From assembly GCA_013002625.1 (NCBI GenBank), contig JABDJE010000034.1, forward strand, positions 1 to 9,840: a stretch of 9,840 bases of DNA, read 5' to 3'. Source of the DNA: Saprospiraceae bacterium. GTDB lineage: Bacteria > Bacteroidota > Bacteroidia > Chitinophagales > Saprospiraceae. The notes under the pieces are model-generated. The model was not told the origin of the DNA. It saw nothing but the letters and a program-made list of their open reading frames with translations, and searched no databases. Of this stretch, positions 1-4,825 are shown piece by piece. How positions within the stretch are numbered: the first letter of the stretch is position 1; the number at the start of each line of letters is the position of its first letter. The translations under genes and the position numbers were made by a program.

Positions 1-44
1 GGTTACGGGTTACGGGTTACGGGTTACGGGTTACGGGTTACGGG
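1..44. repeat. heptamer tandem repeat, GGTTACG x 6.3, G-quadruplex-capable
   Basis: Six perfect copies of GGTTACG fill 1-42, followed by GG at 43-44; the array may begin before the window. Read on the plus strand it gives six GGG runs (7-9, 14-16, 21-23, 28-30, 35-37, 42-44), each separated by TTAC, which satisfies the usual G-quadruplex pattern (four or more G3 runs with loops of 1-7 nt). It lies beyond the 3' end of the minus-strand methyltransferase gene, so read-through RNA would carry the C-rich strand. Function is unknown. The unit is not a multiple of three and no ORF covers it. Confidence 0.9.
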
Positions 45-86
45 AAATTAATCGATAGGAATTTAAGAATAGAGTCTAAGGTCAAA

Positions 87-102
87 AGTTTAAAGTTTAA
101 AG
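87..102. repeat. short 7-bp direct repeat (AGTTTAA x 2.3)
   Basis: Two copies of AGTTTAA at 87-93 and 94-100 are followed by AG. The period matches that of the heptamer array at the window edge, but the sequence differs. The rest of 45-188 shows no gene, hairpin terminator or promoter that I can support. Confidence 0.6.
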
Positions 103-174
103 GGTTTGGGAATAAGTTTATAACTTGATCTTTACGCCCAGAATTTTTCTACAGACTTTTTAAACTTCATCCCA

Positions 175-198
175 ATTCAATCATTCAATCATTCATTC
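175..198. repeat. 8-bp tandem repeat (ATTCAATC, three copies) across a stop codon
   Basis: ATTCAATC occurs at 175-182 and 183-190, with a one-mismatch third copy (ATTCATTC) at 191-198. The stop codon of the minus-strand RNA methyltransferase (189-191) lies inside it. Because the unit is 8 bp, gain or loss of a copy would shift the frame, but TGA recurs in several frames on the minus strand, so the protein end would change little. Confidence 0.75.
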
Positions 199-728
199 CT
201 TAAATAACTCGTAAAACTCCACATCACCATCCCTGCACATACAGCAACATTAAAGGAATGTTTGGTGCCGTATTGAGGAATTTCGATTGCGAAATCTAAT
301 AAGGGTAAAATCTGATCACTCAACCCTTCCACTTCATTACCGAGGATAAGGATTGTTTTTCTATCCTTAAGGATATTGAATTCAAACTTATCTAAATCCA
401 CAGAACTGTCAGTTTGTTCCACTCCAACGATTAGATGTCCATCAGCTTTAAGATTTTCCACAAGTTGGAGAATATTTGCATGATAAGACCAGTCTACTGA
501 ATGTGTGGCTCCGATTGCGGCTTTCGTAATTTCTTTGTGAGGAGGCTTTGCTGTGATTCCACACAAGTACAAGTGTTCAATTGCTAATCCGTCACATGTT
601 CTGAAAATAGATCCTACATTATGTGCAGATCGAATATTATCCAATACAATTCTTAAAGGAGTTTTCTCAGCTTTTTTAAATTCTTCGACCGTTGCACGGT
701 TCAATTCATCAAGCTTTAGTTTTCTCAT
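189..728 (-). CDS. TrmH-family (SPOUT) RNA 2'-O-methyltransferase
   Basis: This 179-aa protein is a SpoU/TrmH-class SAM-dependent methyltransferase, expected to methylate a ribose 2'-OH in tRNA or rRNA in the cytoplasm. The three family motifs are visible. Motif 1 is N31-I-R-S-A-H-N-V-G-S-I-F-R43, with the conserved Asn and Arg. Motif 2 is ILILGNEVEGLS (126-137). Motif 3 is IEIPQYG...HSFNVAV (148-163), which forms the SAM-binding trefoil knot; Phe159 replaces the more usual Leu of SLNV. The length fits a bare catalytic domain, without the N-terminal substrate domain of RlmB-type enzymes, so TrmH- or TrmL-like targets are possible but cannot be chosen here. The ATG at 726-728 lies inside the 3' end of pyrG (20-bp overlap) with no clear Shine-Dalgarno, which suggests translational coupling. 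The stop lies in an 8-bp tandem repeat. Confidence 0.9.
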   Translation of the reverse strand: MRKLKLDELNRATVEEFKKAEKTPLRIVLDNIRSAHNVGSIFRTCDGLAIEHLYLCGITAKPPHKEITKAAIGATHSVDWSYHANILQLVENLKADGHLIVGVEQTDSSVDLDKFEFNILKDRKTILILGNEVEGLSDQILPLLDFAIEIPQYGTKHSFNVAVCAGMVMWSFTSYLRNE

Positions 729-2334
729 CGGATAATTTGTATTTCAATGCAGCATTGACGAAACTAACGAATATAGGATGAGGGCGCTCGACCGTACTCT
801 TTAATTCAGGGTGAAATTGAACACCTACAAAATAAGGGTGGTTAGATATTTCAACAATCTCTGCCAAATTCGTGTCAGGATTAATGCCGGTAAACTTCAT
901 CCCTTCCTTCGTGAAGTGATCCAAGTAAGCGTTGTTGAACTCATATCTGTGACGATGTCTTTCAGATATTTCGACACGACCATAAGACCTCGAGGCAATG
1001 GATCCTTTTTCAAGCCTGCATTTGTAAGCCCCCAATCGCATCGTTCCTCCTTTGGTCGTTATTTCTTTTTGATCTGGCATCAGGTCAATGACCGGATATG
1101 AGGTCTTTGGGTTCACTTCAGTAGAAGATGCCTTCTTCAACTTCAATACATTCCTTGCGTATTCAACGACAGCACATTGCATACCGAGGCATATACCCAA
1201 AAATGGAATCCCTTTCTCTCTCACGAATTTGATAGCTTCAATTTTACCCTGGATACCTCTTTCACCAAAGCCAGGAGCCACCAACACGCCATCCAGGTTT
1301 GCTAGTTTACGATCTATTTCTCCGACTTCAAGAATTTCAGAATGAATTGGAAATACATTGACCTTGCATTCATTGTGTGCTCCTGAGTGTACGAATGATT
1401 CGTAAATGGATTTGTATGCATCAGGCAGTTCATTATATTTCCCAACCAGTCCAATATTAACTTCGTGGGTCGGACTTTTTAAGCGTCCCAAGAATTCTTT
1501 CCATGCGGTCAAATCTGGCGTCTGGCTTGTACGTAATTTGAGTTTCTTCAAAACACGGATATCAAGCTTCTCTTTTAACATCAAAATAGGCACATCATAT
1601 ATTGTCTGCGCATCTATCGCTTCAATGACTGATTTATAATCCACATTACAGAAAGAGGACACTTTTTGCTTTATTTCTTTGGTTAGTGGTTGCTCCGTTC
1701 TGCAGACAAGGATATCTGGTTGTACACCAGATTGCAGAAGCTCTTTTACCGAGTGTTGAGTCGGCTTTGTCTTGAGTTCCTTGGCCGCACTTAAATAAGG
1801 TATCAATGTCAAATGAATATTGATGCAATTTTGATTGCCCAACTCTCTTTTCAGCTGTCTTACCGCTTCAAGGTATGGCAGAGATTCAATATCCCCTACT
1901 GTACCGCCAATCTCAGTGATTACAATATCAAAATCTCTTTTCTCAGCCAGCAGCATCATACGACGTTTAATTTCGTCGGTTATATGAGGAATTACCTGCA
2001 CTGTTTTTCCGAGATATTGACCTTCTCTCTCTTTATTAATTACAGTTTGATAAATACGCCCTGTCGTTACATTATTGTCCTGAGATGTGGGCGTATTTAA
2101 AAATCTTTCATAATGTCCAAGATCCAAATCTGTTTCTGCACCATCGTCGGTCACATAACATTCACCGTGTTCATAGGGGTTTAATGTTCCCGGATCCACG
2201 TTAATATAGGGGTCAAACTTCTGTATGGTAACTTTATAGTTCCTTTCCTGGAGTAATTTGGCGAGAGAGGCAGAAATGATACCCTTACCAAGTGATGAGG
2301 TCACACCGCCCGTAACGAATATATATTTAGTCAT
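709..2334 (-). CDS. pyrG: CTP synthase (glutamine-hydrolysing)
   Basis: CTP synthase (EC 6.3.4.2) converts UTP, ATP and glutamine to CTP, the last step of de novo pyrimidine nucleotide synthesis, as a cytosolic tetramer. The 541-aa length is standard (E. coli has 545). The N-terminal synthetase domain starts with FVTGGVTSSLGKG (6-18, P-loop-like), continues with KFDPYINVDPGT and HGECYVTDDGAETDLDLGHYERF, and has EIGGTVGDIES at 141-151. The C-terminal class I glutamine amidotransferase domain starts near residue 290; it has the oxyanion region PGFGERG (354-360), nucleophile Cys382 in GICLGMQ, and His508/Glu510 in QFHPE, so the triad is intact. The ATG at 2332-2334 gives the canonical MTKYIFVTGGV start. 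A promoter-like box and a palindrome lie in the 68-bp gap to the GNAT gene, so pyrG is probably also transcribed on its own. The downstream methyltransferase gene overlaps its last 20 bp. Confidence 0.98.
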   Translation of the reverse strand: MTKYIFVTGGVTSSLGKGIISASLAKLLQERNYKVTIQKFDPYINVDPGTLNPYEHGECYVTDDGAETDLDLGHYERFLNTPTSQDNNVTTGRIYQTVINKEREGQYLGKTVQVIPHITDEIKRRMMLLAEKRDFDIVITEIGGTVGDIESLPYLEAVRQLKRELGNQNCINIHLTLIPYLSAAKELKTKPTQHSVKELLQSGVQPDILVCRTEQPLTKEIKQKVSSFCNVDYKSVIEAIDAQTIYDVPILMLKEKLDIRVLKKLKLRTSQTPDLTAWKEFLGRLKSPTHEVNIGLVGKYNELPDAYKSIYESFVHSGAHNECKVNVFPIHSEILEVGEIDRKLANLDGVLVAPGFGERGIQGKIEAIKFVREKGIPFLGICLGMQCAVVEYARNVLKLKKASSTEVNPKTSYPVIDLMPDQKEITTKGGTMRLGAYKCRLEKGSIASRSYGRVEISERHRHRYEFNNAYLDHFTKEGMKFTGINPDTNLAEIVEISNHPYFVGVQFHPELKSTVERPHPIFVSFVNAALKYKLSDEKTKA

Positions 2335-2345
2335 TAGGTCCTATT

Positions 2346-2366
2346 GAATAGATTCTAGAATTATTC
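2346..2366. promoter_or_regulatory. near-perfect palindrome in the pyrG leader (possible operator)
   Basis: GAATA (2346-2350), one unpaired G at 2351, the self-complementary ATTCTAGAAT (2352-2361) and TATTC (2362-2366) form a 20-nt inverted repeat with a single bulge. It lies just downstream of the inferred pyrG transcription start and ends 11 bp before the start codon. It is AT-rich and has no loop, so a site for a dimeric DNA-binding protein is likelier than a stable RNA hairpin. The regulator is unknown. Confidence 0.45.
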
Positions 2367-2377
2367 ACTACGGGGTA

Positions 2378-2385
2378 CAAAGGTA
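2378..2385 (-). promoter_or_regulatory. Bacteroidota-type -7 box (TACCTTTG) for pyrG
   Basis: The minus strand reads TACCTTTG, an exact match to the TAnnTTTG -7 element of Bacteroidota primary sigma factor promoters. It lies 43 bp before the pyrG ATG and would start transcription near 2371. I see no convincing -33 TTG at the expected distance, so confidence is moderate. Confidence 0.5.
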
Positions 2386-2402
2386 ACAATATAAAAATGT
2401 AC

Positions 2403-2933
2403 TCAGTCTGCTTGCGAGAAGTTTTTGTGTGAAAGTTCGTAGTGATTCACGGTTTGATGGAAATTTATCCATCCCGGCGTCTTTGTAATCGGTCCTTTAT
2501 ATTCAAAGCCCAACTTATGTAGCATCCTGTTCGGCGCAGGATTTTCGGCATAGGGTTCACATACTACGGTCTTCAATTGGAAATTTGTAAAAAAATAGGG
2601 CAACGTCATTTTCATAAACTCATAGCCATTCCCAGATTTACGGCTTTCCTTATCCCAAAGATGTAAATGCATGGTCGCTTTATCACCAAATTCGATTTTA
2701 TTGATGTTACAGTGCCCAACTGCCTGACCGTTTATTTGCCAAATGATATAGTAGAATTCTTTTTCTTTCAATGGCTTATTAAGTTCATTTTCGAGTAAAG
2801 CCAGCCATGATTCTTTGGAAGGTAATTTATCGGGATCAGCGCCCATTCCAATTAAGAAATCTCTATCTGCATCGACAAAATAATCTACAATTCGTGATGC
2901 ATCTTCCAATTTCATTTCACGTACTGAAAGCAT
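2403..2933 (-). CDS. GNAT-family N-acetyltransferase (RimJ/RimL-like)
   Basis: This 176-aa protein has the GNAT fold and should transfer an acetyl group from acetyl-CoA to an amine. The pyrophosphate-binding motif A is recognisable as R98-K-S-G101-N-G103 (R/QxxGxG/A), after the beta-strand MHLHLWD (88-94). The RimJ/RimL-type motif B follows as CEPYAENPAPNRMLHKLGFEYKG (start 125, end 147), where Asn131 and Asn135 precede the LGF turn. The N-terminal REMKLEDASRIVDYF is typical of the first strand and helix. The substrate (protein N-terminus, amino acid or small amine) cannot be told. The ATG at 2931-2933 is chosen; Met7 is an alternative. The gene precedes pyrG on the same strand by 68 bp, with no terminator between them, so read-through is possible, but no functional link is evident. 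Confidence 0.85.
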   Translation of the reverse strand: MLSVREMKLEDASRIVDYFVDADRDFLIGMGADPDKLPSKESWLALLENELNKPLKEKEFYYIIWQINGQAVGHCNINKIEFGDKATMHLHLWDKESRKSGNGYEFMKMTLPYFFTNFQLKTVVCEPYAENPAPNRMLHKLGFEYKGPITKTPGWINFHQTVNHYELSHKNFSQAD

Positions 2934-3070
2934 ATTTATATACCTGATTCAACGTAAAAATAATCACACAATTAGAATATGGAATGAAATGGATAACATT
3001 CTGATAATAGTACTTCAGATCAGGACGCAATAAGTTAATATTATAGAAATACATAATTTATAGTAAATGG

Positions 3071-3078
3071 TGTACTTG
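3071..3078 (+). promoter_or_regulatory. weak -7-like box before the small ORF
   Basis: TGTACTTG followed by CACC matches TAnnTTTG at six of eight positions and shares TTGCACC with the stronger box at 4794-4801. It would put a start near 3085, about 13 nt before the ATG at 3098. No -33 element is visible. This is suggestive only. Confidence 0.25.
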
Positions 3079-3097
3079 CACCTGTTAATATGAGCCG

Positions 3098-3289
3098 ATG
3101 AATGGAAATAATAAATTAAAAGACATCTATGAAAATCTATTTTACAATAGCCACAGTTCTAATCCTAACCTTACCAGTTCTGATTTTGCAAGCAATTCTT
3201 TATTACACAAGAGACAGAATATCAGACCAAAAGTCAGGGGGTACAACCAAAAACTTATTATTGCAGAACTAAAAAGACAAATTGGTTAA
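3098..3289 (+). CDS. small hypothetical protein, 63 aa
   Basis: I do not recognise this protein. The first half is polar and rich in Asn and Ser (NSHSSNPNLTSSDFASNS, 17-34). The C-terminal third is strongly basic (HKRQNIRPKVRGYNQK, then LIIAELKRQIG, probably helical), which would suit nucleic-acid or membrane-surface binding, though that is speculation. There is no signal peptide or transmembrane segment. In favour of a real gene, it fills an otherwise empty gap between two minus-strand genes, a weak -7-like box precedes it, and its TAA stop lies within the same TTAA as the stop of the converging glycosyltransferase. Against it are the short length, no ribosome-binding site and no recognised family. 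Confidence 0.45.
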   Translation: MNGNNKLKDIYENLFYNSHSSNPNLTSSDFASNSLLHKRQNIRPKVRGYNQKLIIAELKRQIG

Positions 3290-4476
3290 ACTGCCTTCTT
3301 TGATTTTATTAATTGTAGAACAACTTCTTTTAGAATCAAGTCCTTCCACTCAGCAAACAAATTGCTGACAACGCTCTCCCAGTCCTTCCCTTTAACGTAG
3401 TTATACCCTGAATTAATAATACTATTTCTGAGCGCTTCATTTTCCAATATTATTTCAGCATAAGAAATATAATCCGCCGGGTTATTGGGCTGACACAAAT
3501 AGCCATTACTGCCATGATCAATAAAACTGGCTGAACCTCCGCCGTTGGCAATCACACAAGGTATACCACATGACATGGCTTCTATTACCACATTACCATA
3601 GGTTTCAGAGATTGAAGGAAAAATAAAGATATCACTTGAGGCATACACTGTTGCTAGAGTTGATTGATCTAATTTTCCCATGAAAATGGCTTTTGGCATT
3701 TGCTTTTGTAAAGCTTGACGTGCTACGCCATCTCCAGCTATGATAAAATTCCAAGCTTTACCCTCTTCCTCTGCTTTCTTATAAATATTAATGAGCGTCT
3801 GTAGATTTTTTTCCCATACCAGCCTGCTGGCAAAAAGGATGTTTGGATTTGAGTTACCCGTTATACTTCTTAGAAATTTCGAATCCTTTTTATTCGGATT
3901 AAATATATTCTGATTGATACCTCTTGCCCAAATGCGCATATTATTTCTTTTGACACCATATTCGGTTAAGTCAATTTCCATTTGTTTCGTAGGTATGAAA
4001 ACGCGATCACATCTGTTGTAGAAGTTTTTAATATTCTTACCGATAGCTTCTTTTATCGGTTTAACCAGTAAAGGGAGTCCTCTCAGATAGTAATCAACAT
4101 AACTTAGGTAATGTGTATGGTAAATTGTACTTGTCGGAATCTCGTTCTTTTCTGCATAGGTCAGGCCATAATGACCTAATGGTGAGGGTGTCGACACGTG
4201 GACCAAATCAGGTTTAAAACCATCCAAAGTCTTGGTTAATTTGTGTTGAGACAATTGATGTAAAGCAACTTTGTAGTTTTTATTAAATGGAATAGTCATC
4301 GTGGGTACAGTGATGACCTTGAAGCCAATATCCTCCTTGGGAGGAACACCACAAATAAAAACGACCTCAAATTTATCTTTTGGAATCCTTTTGATGATAT
4401 GATGCATTGTTCTGATAGCACCATCATAGTTTTCCAGTAACATTTCGGCGAAAAAAGCGATTCTCAATTTTGGCAT
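3286..4476 (-). CDS. GT4-family glycosyltransferase (MgtA/SQD2/PimB-like)
   Basis: This 396-aa retaining glycosyltransferase has the GT-B fold of family GT4 and transfers a sugar from a nucleotide donor, probably at the cytoplasmic membrane face. In the N-terminal acceptor domain, NYDGAIRTMHHI (16-27) matches the DGVxRT loop and YHTHYLSYVDYY (119-130) matches the YHTxFxxYxxYY segment of MgtA-type enzymes. In the C-terminal donor domain, ASRLVWEKN (216-224) supplies Arg218 and Lys223 for the donor phosphates, and E291-TYGNVVI-E299 is the EX7E motif, followed by AMSCGIPCVIANGGG and NGYL. The closest known relatives are GDP-mannose-dependent alpha-mannosyltransferase MgtA, PimB and sulfoquinovosyltransferase SQD2, most of which make glycolipids; donor and acceptor here are undetermined. 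It stands alone, divergent from the lipoprotein gene across a region with 11-bp-phased TTAA boxes. Its stop shares TTAA with the converging small ORF. Confidence 0.92.
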   Translation of the reverse strand: MPKLRIAFFAEMLLENYDGAIRTMHHIIKRIPKDKFEVVFICGVPPKEDIGFKVITVPTMTIPFNKNYKVALHQLSQHKLTKTLDGFKPDLVHVSTPSPLGHYGLTYAEKNEIPTSTIYHTHYLSYVDYYLRGLPLLVKPIKEAIGKNIKNFYNRCDRVFIPTKQMEIDLTEYGVKRNNMRIWARGINQNIFNPNKKDSKFLRSITGNSNPNILFASRLVWEKNLQTLINIYKKAEEEGKAWNFIIAGDGVARQALQKQMPKAIFMGKLDQSTLATVYASSDIFIFPSISETYGNVVIEAMSCGIPCVIANGGGSASFIDHGSNGYLCQPNNPADYISYAEIILENEALRNSIINSGYNYVKGKDWESVVSNLFAEWKDLILKEVVLQLIKSKKAV

Positions 4477-4529
4477 AAAATAAGATTTTGATTGGGATAA
4501 ACATATGTATGTAAATCCTAATAAAAGTC

Positions 4530-4579
4530 TTAATTAAAGCTATTGAGACGGTTAAGCACAGATTAATTTATCCTTAAGC
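4530..4579. promoter_or_regulatory. 11-bp-phased TTAA array on the glycosyltransferase side
   Basis: TTAATT starts at 4530, TTAAGC at 4552, TTAATT at 4563 and TTAAGC at 4574: four TTAA cores on one 11-bp lattice, with the 4541 position occupied by TATTGA. Read on the minus strand, toward the glycosyltransferase, the three adjacent units are TTAAGG, TTAATC and TTAACC. Tandem hexamers at 11-bp intervals are the geometry of PhoB/PhoP-type response-regulator sites. TTAA is self-complementary, so orientation is ambiguous, and AT-rich sequence makes chance matches possible. Confidence 0.35.
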
Positions 4580-4714
4580 AAATAGTGTAGAATTTGTCCA
4601 AGATACCTTAAGATCCAACTTTGCAGAATAAATTCATAGGCAGAATTTAATTATATATAAATTATTGAATGCCAGTGACATATATCTAATATTTCTATTA
4701 TAACCTCTATTCTA

Positions 4715-4731
4715 TTTACATACAGTTAACA
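4715..4731 (+). promoter_or_regulatory. candidate Pho-box pair TTTACA-N5-TTAACA
   Basis: TTTACA (4715-4720) and TTAACA (4726-4731) are separated by exactly five bases. Both fit the TT(A/C/T)ACA hexamer bound by Bacillus subtilis PhoP at the same 11-bp period. The second half continues as TTAACATTAGA (4726-4736), repeated exactly before the porin gene (9334-9344). It lies 62 bp before the -7 box of the lipoprotein gene, which is far for direct contact with polymerase at that start. Confidence 0.4.
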
Positions 4732-4745
4732 TTAGAGCCCATTAC

Positions 4746-4762
4746 TTAATAGTCTCTTAATA
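4746..4762 (+). promoter_or_regulatory. second hexamer pair TTAATA-N5-TTAATA
   Basis: Two identical TTAATA hexamers at 4746-4751 and 4757-4762 are spaced at 11 bp. They are off by one position per hexamer from TTAACA. The end of this pair is 31 bp from the -7 box, that is, 22 bp (two 11-bp steps) farther than in the porin promoter. The intervening positions 4768 and 4779 hold only degenerate matches. Confidence 0.35.
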
Positions 4763-4793
4763 AGCTAGTAAAAGTGAGACTACATTCCAACTG

Positions 4794-4801
4794 TAGATTT
4801 G
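4794..4801 (+). promoter_or_regulatory. -7 box TAGATTTG for the lipoprotein gene
   Basis: This is an exact match to TAnnTTTG, followed by CA as often seen in Bacteroidota. Transcription would start near 4808, leaving an 18-nt A-rich leader before the ATG at 4826. No -33 TTG is apparent, which would be compatible with activator dependence. Confidence 0.55.
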
Positions 4802-4825
4802 CACCAAAATTGAAAATAATATTCT

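Larger units (their letters stand above)
4477..4825. other. 349-bp divergent intergenic region with no gene
   Basis: This lies between the starts of the glycosyltransferase (minus) and the lipoprotein (plus). I see no ORF beyond about ten codons and no stable RNA. It is very AT-rich and contains the TTAA array (4530-4579), two hexamer pairs with 11-bp spacing (4715-4731 and 4746-4762) and a -7 box (4794-4801), listed separately. For the minus-strand gene only a one-mismatch -7 candidate (TATGTTTA, 4505-4498) is visible. 4580-4710 shows nothing I can assign. Confidence 0.7.

Noticed and set aside
1..44. CRISPR array or true telomere
   Set aside because: Units are 7 bp with no spacers, so it is not CRISPR. 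Nothing shows a chromosome end; the sequence simply starts there.
553..735. Plus-strand ORF opposite the RNA methyltransferase
   Set aside because: It is a shadow of the methyltransferase gene, whose three SPOUT motifs fix the true frame.
811..2100. Several plus-strand ORFs of 77-96 codons opposite pyrG, and a minus-strand one at 1646-1828
   Set aside because: They lie entirely within the highly conserved pyrG gene in other frames and show no family motifs or start signals.
2335..2402. Rho-independent terminator between the GNAT gene and pyrG
   Set aside because: No GC-rich hairpin with a T-run follows the GNAT stop; the only inverted repeat is the AT-rich palindrome near the pyrG start.
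2993..3009. ATAACA-N5-ATAATA pair, also at 11-bp spacing, before the GNAT gene
   Set aside because: It lacks the leading TT and lies before a gene with no envelope role. It shows that loose 11-bp matches arise by chance in this AT-rich DNA, so only exact or clustered cases were kept.
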